Positions 9,405 to 18,152 of a stretch of 64,000 bases of DNA are shown here, in pieces; the stretch's first letter is position 1, and each line of letters begins with the position of its first letter. Below the pieces are notes generated by a model, which searched no databases, was not told the DNA's origin, and was given only the letters and a program-made list of their open reading frames with translations. The translations under genes and the position numbers were made by a program. This DNA comes from Xiheicaenibacterium sp046351325 (GTDB lineage: Bacteria > Myxococcota_A > Polyangia > Polyangiales > Polyangiaceae). The stretch lies in the NCBI GenBank assembly GCA_046351325.1, contig JAXLYR010000014.1, positions 1-64,000 on the forward strand, written 5' to 3'.

Positions 9405-10586
9405 ATGGCTGACCCCGTCGCTCTCGAAACGCTGATCGCCGTTGAAGACCTCTATTCCGAGGAGGAGCGCATGGTGCGCGACACCGTGCGGCGCTTCGTC
9501 AAGACGCGCTATCTGCCGCGCGCGGGCGAGCTCTTCGCGAAGGAGCAGTTCCCGGTGGAGCTCATCCCCGAGATCGGCGAGATGGGCCTGCTGGGTGCGT
9601 CGCTCAGCGGGTACGGCTGCGCCGGCATGTCGCCGATCGCGTACGGCCTCGCCCTCGAGGAGCTCGAGTACGGCGACAGCGGCCTGCGCAGCTTCGCGAG
9701 CGTGCAAGGCAGCCTCGCGATGTACCCGATCCACAGCTACGGCTCGGAGGCTCAGAAGGAGCGGCTCTTGCCGCGGATGGCGCGCGGCGAGCTCATCGGG
9801 TGCTTCGGTCTGACGGAGCACGACGCCGGCAGCGATCCGGGCGCGATGAAGACGATGGCCCGCCGCGACGGCAGCGATTGGATCCTCAACGGCTCGAAGA
9901 TGTGGATCACGAGCGCGCCCATCGCCGACGTCGCGGTCGTCTGGGCGAAGACCGACGGCGGTGACGCGCGCAGCATCCGTGGCTTCATCGTCGAGCGCGG
10001 CATGCGCGGCTTCGAGACCCCGACCGTGCACGGCAAGATGAGCCTGCGCGCGAGCCCCACAGGCGAGATCGTCCTCAGCGACGTGCGCGTCCCGAACGAG
10101 AACGTGCTGCCCGGCACCGAGGGCCTGAAGGGGCCGCTCTCGTGTCTCACGCAGGCGCGCTTCGGGATCGCGTTCGGCGCGCTCGGCGCAGCGCGCGCGT
10201 GCCTCGACACCGTCATCTCCTACACGCGCGAGCGCGTGGCGTTCGGCACGCCGATCGCTGCCAAACAGCTCGTGCAGCACAAGATCGCCGAGATGGCCCT
10301 CGAGATCGCGAAGGGCAAGATCATGGCGATGCACTTCGGCCGCCTCAAAGAGCAGAAGGGCGCGCTCTCACCGGCGCAGGTCTCGCTCTGCAAGAAGAAC
10401 AACGTGCGCGTCGCGCTCGAGGCCGCGCGCACGAGTCGCAGCTTGCTCGCCGCGAACGGCATCCTCCTCGAGTACCCCGTCGTGCGCCACATGCTGAACC
10501 TCGAGAGCGTGTTCACCTACGAGGGCACCGACGAGGTGCACACGCTCATCCTCGGTCAGACCCTCACGGGCCATAACGCCTTCTGA
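9405..10586 (+). CDS. gcdH: Glutaryl-CoA dehydrogenase
   Basis: This 393-residue flavoenzyme oxidises and decarboxylates glutaryl-CoA to crotonyl-CoA in lysine and tryptophan breakdown. It has the acyl-CoA dehydrogenase motifs FGLTEHDAGSDPG and WITSAPIADV, and the C-terminal YEGTDEVHTLILGQ with the catalytic Glu at about 373. Features closer to glutaryl-CoA than to general acyl-CoA dehydrogenases are ARFGIAFGALGAA and SLCKKNN. It has its own start ATG at 9405 and is flanked by oppositely oriented genes, so it is probably a single-gene unit. Confidence 0.9.
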   Translation: MADPVALETLIAVEDLYSEEERMVRDTVRRFVKTRYLPRAGELFAKEQFPVELIPEIGEMGLLGASLSGYGCAGMSPIAYGLALEELEYGDSGLRSFASVQGSLAMYPIHSYGSEAQKERLLPRMARGELIGCFGLTEHDAGSDPGAMKTMARRDGSDWILNGSKMWITSAPIADVAVVWAKTDGGDARSIRGFIVERGMRGFETPTVHGKMSLRASPTGEIVLSDVRVPNENVLPGTEGLKGPLSCLTQARFGIAFGALGAARACLDTVISYTRERVAFGTPIAAKQLVQHKIAEMALEIAKGKIMAMHFGRLKEQKGALSPAQVSLCKKNNVRVALEAARTSRSLLAANGILLEYPVVRHMLNLESVFTYEGTDEVHTLILGQTLTGHNAF

Positions 10587-10604
10587 GCGGTTCTCGCGGG
10601 CGCC

Positions 10605-10630
10605 GAGCGGGGCCTCTGGAGCGGGGCCTC
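10605..10630. repeat. Tandem 12-bp direct repeat at a convergent gene junction
   Basis: GAGCGGGGCCTC occurs twice, at 10605-10616 and 10619-10630, with two bases between. The second copy overlaps the lolA stop codon. It looks like local slippage or duplication; no function is evident. Confidence 0.7.
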
Positions 10631-11306
10631 AGGCCTTCACGACCTTGGCGCCCTTCGGCGGGGTGAAGTCGAACTCCTTCGGATCGATCTTCTCGTCGAG
10701 CTTCACGTCCTTGAGATCGAAGCGGTTCGTGTTCGCCTGAGCATCGAGGAAGAGCACGCGGCTCACGCGCGCCGTCGACGCATCCGCGTAGAGGACCATC
10801 GTCTCGAACGCGGGCGAAGCCTTCTTCGGCGAGCAGTCGAGCACGAGCGCTCCCGCCGCGCGCGTCGCATCCGACGCGAGCACGCGCAGGTCGAAATCGC
10901 GTTCGAGGTTGCCCGCGCCGTTCAAGAACGCGAACGCGGCCGGGTACTGGGATTTTTCGACGCTCGTCTCGAAGACCTGCTGCGTCTCTTTGTCGTAGGC
11001 GAAGAGCTTCTTGCCGCTCGTGACGACGCGGTTACCCGCAGGCTCCGTGTAGCGGAAGCTGAGTTTGTTCGGCCGGACGAGCGCGACCGTTCCGGCGAGG
11101 TGCTTCGTCGCGTCTTGCGCCTTCAAGTAGTACGCCTGCGTGAAGCTCGCGCGCAGCGTGCTCACGCCATCGTACGCAGCTTGGATGCGCGCCGCCGCGG
11201 TCGCCGCGCTCTCCGCGTCGTCGGCGCGAGCGCGCCTGGATGCAACGAGCGCGGCGCTCGCGATCGCGAGCGACGAAGCGACGAAGCGGCGCCGTCCACC
11301 GACCAT
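10629..11306 (-). CDS. lolA: LolA-like outer-membrane lipoprotein carrier protein
   Basis: This 225-residue periplasmic protein fits LolA, which carries lipoproteins from LolCDE to the outer membrane. The signal peptide starts MVGGRRRFVASSLAIA and has a twin-arginine-like charge cluster. The mature part shows the LolA pattern: STLRASFTQAYYL, GTVALVRPNKLSFRY, SGKKLFAYD and a late DLKDVKLDEKIDPKEFDF strand. The many lipoproteins in this window would be its cargo. It starts 90 bases from the divergent repair gene, so the two share a promoter region. Confidence 0.85.
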   Translation of the reverse strand: MVGGRRRFVASSLAIASAALVASRRARADDAESAATAAARIQAAYDGVSTLRASFTQAYYLKAQDATKHLAGTVALVRPNKLSFRYTEPAGNRVVTSGKKLFAYDKETQQVFETSVEKSQYPAAFAFLNGAGNLERDFDLRVLASDATRAAGALVLDCSPKKASPAFETMVLYADASTARVSRVLFLDAQANTNRFDLKDVKLDEKIDPKEFDFTPPKGAKVVKA

Positions 11307-11395
11307 GCAGCGCTGCTAGCACGCCAGTCGCCTCGCGTCGCCGGTGGGCTCGTCGTCCGGCGCTACCAATCCGGTTTGTAACCAAGCCCGGAGTT

Positions 11396-11992
11396 GTGCA
11401 CGCTACTCGTGTGCTCGGCTTCACGACGTTCGACACGCCGCTCGGTGCCTTCGCGTTCGCTTGGAGCGACGCGGGGCTCGTCGCGCTCGCTCTCCCATCG
11501 CAGACGCCCGCGACCGTCGAGCGCCAGCTCTTTCGGATCGTGCACACGCGCGCTCTCGGCGAGGAGGAAACGAAGGCCCCTGTCGCCGGGCTCGCTCCCC
11601 CAGCGTGGGCGCTCGCGCTCGTCGAGGACCTCAAGCTCCATGTCGCCGGGACCGCGCGCGACTTCGCGTCGACGCCGCTCGATCTCCGCAATCTGACCGA
11701 GTTTCGCGTGCGCGTTTACGAGGCCGCACGCAAGGTCCACGCAGGCAGCACGGTGAGCTACGCGGACCTCGCGCGCGCTGCCGCTTCCCCCGGCTCGGCC
11801 CGCGCGGTCGGGCGCGCGATGGCGACGAATCCATTTCCCATCGTCGTGCCCTGTCATCGGATCGTCGCCGCGAACGGTGCACTGCACGGCTTCTCGGCGC
11901 CGGGTGGTCTCCGCACGAAGGCTCGTCTCCTCGAGATCGAGCGCGCTCCACTCGTCACGCCGCGCGATCGCAACCTGTCCCTGTTCGACTAG
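11396..11992 (+). CDS. ogt: Methylated-DNA--protein-cysteine S-methyltransferase
   Basis: This suicide enzyme removes alkyl groups from O6-alkylguanine in DNA. From GTG 11396 it is 198 residues, normal for Ogt-type proteins. The active site is IVVPCHRIV with acceptor Cys153, preceded by VGRAMATNPFP, which belongs to the DNA-binding winged helix. The N-terminal domain (FDTPLGAFAFAWSDAGLVAL) is the usual Ogt lead-in. A further in-frame GTG at 11411 is an alternative start. An ATG at 11240 would overlap lolA and add a non-coding-like Arg-rich stretch, so I rejected it. Confidence 0.9.
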   Translation: MHATRVLGFTTFDTPLGAFAFAWSDAGLVALALPSQTPATVERQLFRIVHTRALGEEETKAPVAGLAPPAWALALVEDLKLHVAGTARDFASTPLDLRNLTEFRVRVYEAARKVHAGSTVSYADLARAAASPGSARAVGRAMATNPFPIVVPCHRIVAANGALHGFSAPGGLRTKARLLEIERAPLVTPRDRNLSLFD

Positions 11993-12017
11993 TCCCCTGG
12001 AACCAGCATTTCTTGAA

Positions 12018-12126
12018 GAATTCGCGCCGCCCCTGGCGGGGCGAAGGCGGCGCGAATTCTCCGTCGAAGCCATCGGTTTTGTTCCGCGGGCCCCCATTTC
12101 TTTGCGTGGAAACTTCGTTTCCACGG
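12018..12126. repeat. Dispersed hairpin repeat, copy 1
   Basis: This intergenic element starts with a perfect 14-bp inverted repeat, GAATTCGCGCCGCC at 12018-12031 and its complement at 12046-12059, and ends with a second hairpin, GTGGAAAC-TTC-GTTTCCAC. A related copy lies at 49647-49750, matching from CGCCGCCC through the final hairpin with a few substitutions and small indels. It lies between ogt and the SDR gene and could also act as a terminator for ogt. Confidence 0.85.
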
Positions 12127-12164
12127 CACTAGTGCTAGGACCCGCTCCGACGAGGACGGTGCGC

Positions 12165-13085
12165 ATGGCGAAGTGGACAGAGCGGGACATCGCGGATCAA
12201 TCGGGCAAGGTCGCGGTCGTCACAGGGGCAAACTCGGGGCTCGGGCGCGAGACTGCGCACGTGCTCGTCGAGCGGGGCGCGACGGTGGTCCTCGCGTGCC
12301 GCGACGTCGAAAAGGGCAAGGCCGTCGCGTCGTCGTTCTCCTCGAACAAAGGTGAAGCGACCGTCCTTCCTCTCGATCTGTCGTCGCTCGCTTCGGTCGC
12401 GCGCTTCAGCGACGAGCTCGGCCGACGTTTCGAACGCGTCGACCTCCTCGTGAACAACGCGGGCATCATGGCGTTGCCTCGCACGCTCACCGTCGACGGC
12501 TTCGAATCGCAGCTCGGCACGAATCACCTCGGGCACTTCGCGCTCACAGCGCGTCTCCTTCCGATGCTCCGCGCTGCGAGCGCTGCTCGCGTCGTGACCG
12601 TCAGCTCCACGACGCATTGGTTCGGCAAGATCCGCTTCGACGATCTCATGGGCGAGCGCCGCTACGATCGCTGGTCCGCCTACGCCCAGTCGAAGCTCGC
12701 GAACTTGCTCTTCACACTCGAGCTCGCGCGCAGGTTCGAGCAGCGCGGCGAGCGAATCATCGCTGCCGCGGCGCACCCCGGGTACGCGGGCACAAATTTA
12801 CAAGCCCGGGCCTCCACGATCGTTGGGTCGTCACTCGGGCAATGGTTCTGGCGTGCCGCGAACGCAGGCTTCGCGCAGTCGCCTCGCATGGGAGCGATGC
12901 CGACGCTGCACGCCGCGACCGCGCCGACGGTGGGGCAAGCCGACTACTTCGGGCCGCGTCGCATCTTCGAGCTCTACGGCTACCCCGAGCGCGCCTGGCG
13001 GTCTCCGGCCGCAAGGGATCGCACGACCGCCGCCGAGCTCTGGCGGGTCTCGGAGAAGCTCGTGGGCCTCGAGCTCCCTGAATAG
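12165..13085 (+). CDS. Short-chain dehydrogenase/reductase (retinol-dehydrogenase-like)
   Basis: This 306-residue NAD(P)-dependent oxidoreductase has the SDR motifs in order: TGANSGLG (20-27), NNAG (97-100), active-site Ser147/148 in TVSS, and YAQSK with Tyr173 and Lys177. The C-terminal HPGYAGTNL and the sequence around it resemble the retinol dehydrogenase/WW-domain oxidoreductase branch, which is frequent in soil bacteria with unknown substrates. The start is ATG 12165; an in-frame GTG at 12159 is possible. The gene follows the hairpin repeat and is probably expressed separately from ogt. Confidence 0.9.
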   Translation: MAKWTERDIADQSGKVAVVTGANSGLGRETAHVLVERGATVVLACRDVEKGKAVASSFSSNKGEATVLPLDLSSLASVARFSDELGRRFERVDLLVNNAGIMALPRTLTVDGFESQLGTNHLGHFALTARLLPMLRAASAARVVTVSSTTHWFGKIRFDDLMGERRYDRWSAYAQSKLANLLFTLELARRFEQRGERIIAAAAHPGYAGTNLQARASTIVGSSLGQWFWRAANAGFAQSPRMGAMPTLHAATAPTVGQADYFGPRRIFELYGYPERAWRSPAARDRTTAAELWRVSEKLVGLELPE

Positions 13086-13121
13086 CGCCGCGCGCGAGCG
13101 CGACGCTTGCCCGGCGGCGCT
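13084..13121 (+). terminator. Possible hairpin terminator after the SDR gene
   Basis: AGCGCCGC (13084-13091) pairs with GCGGCGCT (13114-13121), and the loop has further GC-rich self-complementarity. There is no T run after it, so it may act as a pause or RNA-stabilising hairpin rather than an intrinsic terminator. Confidence 0.35.
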
Positions 13122-13147
13122 CTCGGTGAGAAACAAGAGACGACGCC

Positions 13148-13975
13148 GTGAGCGAAATAGGAAACGACGGCGCTGAGCCGACTAGCAAGCATCCGAGCAG
13201 CCGCTCCACCCAGAAGGGTGAGGACCCGACCGCGTCGTCCGCGCGTCGCGGCGCGCGCCACGACGCCGTCGCGCAAGACGACGCGACCGCTGGCGCGACC
13301 GAGGTGAGCTCGGGCGCCGAGCGCATCCTGCCCAAGCCCGGCGCAGTCCCCGCCGCCCAAGCGCGCTCCCTGAGGCCCCGCGCGAACTGGATTTGGGTCG
13401 CCCTGCCAGTCGGTGGGTTGATGATCCTCCCAGTCGTGGGCCTCGTGTACGCCGCGACGGGCTCCTTCGGGAAAGACGCCGCTGGCGCGAGCGCGTCAGG
13501 CTCCGCCGCGCTCTTGGACGAGGACGACCCCGCGGGGGCGCTCGGCGCAGCAAAGGGCAAGAAGACCGCGAAGAAGTCGCCCACCTCGAAGACCTCCGCC
13601 GGGCGCTTGGGGCACCCACGCTCCGATGAAGCCGCGGAGTGCTGCGCGAAGCTCCACGAACTCGGTCGAACGCTGCCCGTCGACGAGCGCTCGATCTACC
13701 TCTCAGCCGCGGCGAGCTGCGACAGCGCACCCGACGCCGAGCTCGCATTTCGACGGGTTCGATCGCAGCTCGGCGTGGCGATGTCGGACGTCCCCGCGGA
13801 GTGCGCGGCAGCGGATCAGCCCGTCAATCCATCCCCTCAATCCGATCGGCGGCCGGCCTCGGTCCGCCCGCGCACTGTGGTGGAGCCTGGCGTGGTCCCG
13901 CCGGAGGCTCCGCCGCCGCCCCCCGAGGCTCCCGAGAACCCCAGCCCCGAGCAGCCCGCAGCGCCTCGAGAGTAG
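13148..13975 (+). CDS. Hypothetical single-pass membrane protein, proline-rich C-terminus
   Basis: This 275-residue protein starts at GTG 13148. The first 75 residues are hydrophilic and probably cytoplasmic. One transmembrane segment follows at about 78-100 (WIWVALPVGGLMILPVVGLVYAA). The outer part includes an Ala/Gly/Lys-rich linker, a small four-Cys region at about 160-220 (ECCAKLHELG, ASCDSAPDAE, PAECAA) and a Pro/Glu-rich tail. I recognise no family. The next gene begins 12 bases on, so the three genes 13148-15906 look like one operon. Confidence 0.7.
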   Translation: MSEIGNDGAEPTSKHPSSRSTQKGEDPTASSARRGARHDAVAQDDATAGATEVSSGAERILPKPGAVPAAQARSLRPRANWIWVALPVGGLMILPVVGLVYAATGSFGKDAAGASASGSAALLDEDDPAGALGAAKGKKTAKKSPTSKTSAGRLGHPRSDEAAECCAKLHELGRTLPVDERSIYLSAAASCDSAPDAELAFRRVRSQLGVAMSDVPAECAAADQPVNPSPQSDRRPASVRPRTVVEPGVVPPEAPPPPPEAPENPSPEQPAAPRE

Positions 13976-13987
13976 CCTCGCGAACGC

Positions 13988-14737
13988 ATGCCGTTGCCCC
14001 TCGCTCCGCTGGTTGCGTTCGCCCTCGGTGTGCTGCTCGGCACTCGACAGGGCGGGGCACTCGGCGCACGGGGATGGAATCGGGCGCGCGCAGCCGCGAG
14101 GCTATTTGCGTTCTTCGCGCTCTTCCCGACGCTCGCGTTCGGTGCGCTCGTGCGTCCGCGTTGGGCGATGCTTCACCTCTTCGGCGAGCTCCCCCTGCCT
14201 TCAGCGGCGACGCTCGCCGGAGCAGCGCTTGCGTCGGCGTTCGTCGAGCTCGGTCACCGCGCAGCCGAGCGCCTCGAGACCTCACCACGCAGCACGCTTC
14301 GCGTCCTCACTGCTGTGCCCTTGCTCACCGTGCTCCTTGTCGGGGTCGTGTTGCATCGACGCATCGGGCTCAGCTTGCCCTCCACGCCAACCACCCAACC
14401 CGAGCTTCTCCTTCACTCGACATTCGGGCTCTTTCTGCTGGGTATCGATGTGGTGGTCCTCCTCGCGCTCGGTCTCACCGGCTACGCCATCGAAGCGCTC
14501 AACGAGCCCATCTACGTGACGCCCGAGCCCCTCGGCGTCGATCCCCTGCGAGGACCGCGCGCGAGCTCCCTCACAGCCATTCGCGCGATCCGTGAGCAGA
14601 GTGTGGCCGCCAAAGCTCCACTCGACACGTCGCTGCTGGACGCGAGCAATCGAGCTCCCACGCGGAGGGCTGTCTCCAGTGTCCAGGTTGTGAAGGCCGT
14701 TTCTGACTCGTCCCGCCAGCCCCCAAGAAAGAGTTGA
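13988..14737 (+). CDS. Hypothetical multi-pass membrane protein
   Basis: This 249-residue protein has about five hydrophobic segments in the first 165 residues (for example LAPLVAFALGVLLG, LFAFFALFPTLAFGAL, VLTAVPLLTVLLVGVVL and FLLGIDVVVLLALGL), then a soluble tail of about 80 residues. No family is recognised. The stop overlaps the TTG start of the acyltransferase gene (TTGA), which implies translational coupling and perhaps a shared envelope-lipid role. Confidence 0.65.
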   Translation: MPLPLAPLVAFALGVLLGTRQGGALGARGWNRARAAARLFAFFALFPTLAFGALVRPRWAMLHLFGELPLPSAATLAGAALASAFVELGHRAAERLETSPRSTLRVLTAVPLLTVLLVGVVLHRRIGLSLPSTPTTQPELLLHSTFGLFLLGIDVVVLLALGLTGYAIEALNEPIYVTPEPLGVDPLRGPRASSLTAIRAIREQSVAAKAPLDTSLLDASNRAPTRRAVSSVQVVKAVSDSSRQPPRKS

Positions 14738-15906
14738 CGTCGCTTCCATTTTCAGCCGAAGAGCGCTACGCCCGTTCTGTGGGGAGCACCGAACCGGGGC
14801 AGGGGACTACGAGCGGGCCGGCCAGCTCACCCCCCTCGACCCGACCCCTGATCGCCATCGAGCGCGCGCCCTCGCCGAGCGCTGACGAATTGGCGGTCGC
14901 CGTTCGAGCGCTCACTGCTGTGGGCCGCCGTCGAGTCTCACCGAGCGACCTCGGCGCTCGTGACCCCGCGTTCATCCGCGACGTCCTGCCGCTGATGAAC
15001 GTCCTCTACGACCAGTATTTCCAGTGTGACACCGAGCTCGAGGCCGAGATTCCGGCTGGGCCGCTCCTGGTCGTCGCGAATCACAACGGCATGACGGGCA
15101 CGCCCGACATGTTCTGTCACATGACAGCCTTCTGGCGTCGCTACGGCGCGGAGCGGCTCGCCTACGGCCTCATGCACGACATGCCGTTCTACGTGCCCGC
15201 CGCTGGGGCCTGGCTCAACGCTGCTGGTGCGCTCGCCGCGCACCCCGACAACGGCCGACGTGCGCTCGAGCGGGGGGCTGCCGTGCTCGTGTTCCCCGGG
15301 GGCGATGTCGACGCGTGCAAGCCCTATCGCGACCGCTACCGCATCGATTTTGGTCCGCGCCGCGGCTTCCTGCGGCTCGCCATCCGCCAGCGTGTGCCGA
15401 TCGTCCCTGTGGTGAGCGTCGGCGCTCACGAGTCCCTCTACATCTTCACAAGCGGTCGCAGGATCGCTCGTGGGCTCGGGCTCGATCGACGCTTTCGCTC
15501 GAACGTGTTCCCAGTCGGTTTCGCTCTTCCATGGGGGATCATCGTCGGCTTGCCGTATCCACACGTTGCCCCCCCTGTGAAGATTCATACACGCATCCTG
15601 GCTCCCATCGAGCTCGACCTACCCGTGTCTGCAGCCAACGACAGCGCCGCGGTCGAACACGCGCACGCTCGAGTTGTGGGGGAGATGCGTCGCGCGATGG
15701 AGTCTCTGCGCATCGGCAAAAATCATGGTCTTCGACGCGGAATCGAGGGTGTCGGTGCCCAATTGAAGCGGGGCCTGTCGGGCGTCCTCAACAGCCTTGC
15801 AGCACCCTTCGTCCCGACCTCGGATCAATGGACCCAAGAGAGTTCGGTGGAATCCGTGCGGTCTGGCCTAGAACGTGCCAGGCTAGACGCGGACTCCAGC
15901 TCCTGA
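14734..15906 (+). CDS. Lysophospholipid-type acyltransferase
   Basis: This 390-residue protein should transfer an acyl chain to a glycerolipid-like acceptor. The acyltransferase core is visible: VVANHNGMTGTPDMF, then ALERGAAVLVFPGGDVDACKP, then VPIVPVVSVGAHE. The FPGG block and the late V-P-I-V-P-V-V match the PlsC/DGAT2-like superfamily. The first motif is unusual: the Asp lies eight residues after the His instead of the usual five (HX4D). The TTG at 14734 is taken as the start because it overlaps the preceding stop; GTG 14779 is an alternative. Confidence 0.78.
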   Translation: MTSLPFSAEERYARSVGSTEPGQGTTSGPASSPPSTRPLIAIERAPSPSADELAVAVRALTAVGRRRVSPSDLGARDPAFIRDVLPLMNVLYDQYFQCDTELEAEIPAGPLLVVANHNGMTGTPDMFCHMTAFWRRYGAERLAYGLMHDMPFYVPAAGAWLNAAGALAAHPDNGRRALERGAAVLVFPGGDVDACKPYRDRYRIDFGPRRGFLRLAIRQRVPIVPVVSVGAHESLYIFTSGRRIARGLGLDRRFRSNVFPVGFALPWGIIVGLPYPHVAPPVKIHTRILAPIELDLPVSAANDSAAVEHAHARVVGEMRRAMESLRIGKNHGLRRGIEGVGAQLKRGLSGVLNSLAAPFVPTSDQWTQESSVESVRSGLERARLDADSSS

Positions 15907-15980
15907 GCGCGCCGTCATTTTGAAAAAAGCATGCGCTGGAAAATGATCGACCTGAGCCTCGTCGAATAGGAACGAACCCG

Positions 15981-17063
15981 GTGAAAGCACCCTCGAAGAA
16001 GCTGGCCGCCCTCGCAAGTCTGCCGCTCCCCGCGCAGATCATAACGTCGACGACGGTCCCCGTGGCTCCGTTCATCATCGGTGCTGTGCTGCTTCACGCC
16101 GGTGGCTTTATTGGGGCGAGTCAACTCCCCATCCGCACGTTCGACGCCGCCAGCTACACCCAGCGTGGCTCCTCTTTGGACGTCGAAATCGACCTCGACC
16201 GTCCGCCGTCTCCCGAGCGTCCTCAGGTCATCCGTGATCGCGCTCCCGACCAGGGCCCTGTAAACCCCGACACCCCTCGCGATGAAACCCATCCCGAGGC
16301 GCAGCCCGATCGGGTCGCCACAATCGACGGCCGCCCCAACTCATCGAGCCCAGGCTCCACAACCACCACGACTCCAGGTGAGCCCGGTTCGGGCAACCCG
16401 AACGCCAGCAATGGTGGAGTGCTCACCGGCAACGGTGAGCCTGGGGGGGATGACTGGTCTGCGCCTGGCGGGGATGGCTCTCAACCAGGCCTTCCCGGGA
16501 CAGTCGGCGCCCCTAAGATTGCTTGGAGCGACCTTGGTGTAAGCAGCGCTGCTCCGCCCGCACCCACCTCCGCACCGAAGGCTGCGCAGGTCTCTCGCGA
16601 CAAGGCAAACGACGTCATCGGCGCCGCAGTTCGATCAAAAGACTCGGAGTACGGGCTCGACTTCCCTGCAGCCGGCACCATTGCGAGCATCTTCCGCAGC
16701 ACGGTTCAGGGCTCAGAAGCTCCTGGCGATGCCCGCGCCACGTTCCAGGTCGTCCTTGGCCCTGGTGGCAAGGTTCAAACGGTCAAGGTCGTGTCGTCAG
16801 CAGGCGGTGGTGAAGGACTTTGGAGCAGCATTGCCAAGACTGCACAAGCCTCCATCGCCTCGAACAAGTTCAACATGCCGAGCGGCTTCGAGAAGGGCGC
16901 TGTTGTTGTCGTCAACGTTCAGTCCAAGATGAAGATGCCCTCCGGCGCTGACGTCGACGCTGGTCTCAAGCTCAGCCTCACCCAGACATTTGACGTCGCC
17001 GACATCGGCGCGCGCCCCGTTCGAGTTGTCAGCGCGCAGGCCAGCGCGTCCCCGGTCAAGTAG
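15981..17063 (+). CDS. TonB-like energy-transduction protein, membrane anchored
   Basis: This 360-residue protein starts at GTG 15981 behind AGGAA. It has a hydrophobic N-terminal anchor (about 27-45: VAPFIIGAVLLHAGGFIGA), then a long Pro/Gly/Ser/Thr linker (70-205) and a folded C-terminal domain (225-350). The C-terminal run RATFQVVLGPGGKVQTVKVVSS resembles the TonB/TolA C-terminal fold. That layout suits a periplasm-spanning protein reaching the outer membrane. No ExbB/ExbD lies next to it. The family assignment is an inference from architecture. Confidence 0.55.
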   Translation: MKAPSKKLAALASLPLPAQIITSTTVPVAPFIIGAVLLHAGGFIGASQLPIRTFDAASYTQRGSSLDVEIDLDRPPSPERPQVIRDRAPDQGPVNPDTPRDETHPEAQPDRVATIDGRPNSSSPGSTTTTTPGEPGSGNPNASNGGVLTGNGEPGGDDWSAPGGDGSQPGLPGTVGAPKIAWSDLGVSSAAPPAPTSAPKAAQVSRDKANDVIGAAVRSKDSEYGLDFPAAGTIASIFRSTVQGSEAPGDARATFQVVLGPGGKVQTVKVVSSAGGGEGLWSSIAKTAQASIASNKFNMPSGFEKGAVVVVNVQSKMKMPSGADVDAGLKLSLTQTFDVADIGARPVRVVSAQASASPVK

Positions 17064-17151
17064 CGGACGACCGCGTCTGCGCATCAGACCGCCTTTCGGG
17101 CCCAGAGCGACTTCGGGATCCGCGGTCGTTTGACCGCCACAAAAAGACGAC

Positions 17152-17225
17152 GGCCGGAATGGTTTGTCCATTCCAGCCCAAGATTCGTTGCCTCGTTTTT
17201 TCCCTCTCGCGAGGGCGAGGCAACG
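17152..17225. terminator. Two hairpins between convergent genes, probable bidirectional terminator
   Basis: The first hairpin is GGAATGG-TTTGT-CCATTCC (17156-17174), extended by GGC/GCC outside. The second has outer arms CGTTGCCTCG (17186-17195) and CGAGGCAACG (17216-17225) enclosing a six-T run and an inner CCCTC/GAGGG stem. They lie between the ends of the TonB-like gene and hcp and could serve both. Confidence 0.6.
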
Positions 17226-17242
17226 ATTCTCTTATTCGCTTT

Positions 17243-17749
17243 TCAGACCGGGGCGAGCCAGTCGTCCTGCCAAACCTTGTTGCCGAGCTTCCAGGTGCCC
17301 TCAATCTTCTGATAGACGACCGAGGTGATGAACATGTCCTCATACTTCATGAGTTCAGTGTTCTTGTTGTTCAGCATCTCAAACTCAATCTCGGCGACGT
17401 GCGCGTTGGTGAGCTTGATTTCGTAGGTGAGGGTCTCAACACCCTGGCCGCCAGCCGTGCCAAGCTTGTTGGGGGAGAAGTACGCAATCGTGGCCGACTT
17501 GATCGCCTCGTTGGTACACAGCGACATGTACCACATCGGGAGCGACTGATCGTAGTAGTGACGGGTGCGGATCGGCTTGTGCGAGCGCTTGCCCGTCGCC
17601 TGTCCGCTGGCCGGATCACGGGGGCTGATGATGGTGTGGTTCGAGGCGATGATCTCGATCCAACCCTCGCGACCCTTCTGGATGCAGCCGCCCTTGTACT
17701 TGCCCTGCTTCTCGCCAGTGAGCTCAGACCAATATGCCGAAAGAGCCAT
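17243..17749 (-). CDS. hcp: Hcp, type VI secretion tube protein
   Basis: This 168-residue protein matches the Hcp family, which forms hexameric rings stacked into the inner tube of the type VI secretion system. Family features visible are WIEIIASNH near the start, RTRHYYDQSLPMWYMSLCTNEAIKSA in the middle, and a beta-rich second half ending NKVWQDDW. The length is normal. No other T6SS structural genes flank it, so it is an orphan hcp like those that travel with effectors; the only other T6SS gene here is vgrG 38 kb away. It begins with ATG and is divergent from the sigma-factor gene. Confidence 0.88.
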   Translation of the reverse strand: MALSAYWSELTGEKQGKYKGGCIQKGREGWIEIIASNHTIISPRDPASGQATGKRSHKPIRTRHYYDQSLPMWYMSLCTNEAIKSATIAYFSPNKLGTAGGQGVETLTYEIKLTNAHVAEIEFEMLNNKNTELMKYEDMFITSVVYQKIEGTWKLGNKVWQDDWLAPV

Positions 17750-18152
17750 CTATACATTCTGGGGGGTTACGCTCATGGGCAGTCGGCACGACCTCGTGCG
17801 CTGTCCGTGAGAGCTATCCCCAGCCATCTTCGTAGTTGGACCGCCGACCAACAGGGACCCGCCCTCCTGCCCAAACGGTGTCCCCGACCGAAGCAGCGGG
17901 AACAGGATTGAGGGTAAACAGCTCCCACGGCACGTCAACACGTACCGACGTTTTTTTTTCAGAAAGTGCTCGAACGTGCTTGACGCAGGATGTCTAGGCG
18001 GAGGTGTGAGGTTGCGGAGGTCGGTGTAATCAAGCGAGATGGACTAAACATGTATCGACGAACACCGACAATCTGCGGCTGACTGGCCAGAGCTCAAGGA
18101 GCTGAGTTTTGAATTCTCATGCCAAGAGCGCCTCTCGATTCTGGATTCTCCC

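Noticed and set aside
6347..9412. A 1021-codon open frame on the plus strand
   Set aside because: It runs antisense through the L,D-transpeptidase and out of frame through the TetR and hydrolase genes. It is Arg-rich and has no domain, as expected for a shadow in GC-rich DNA.
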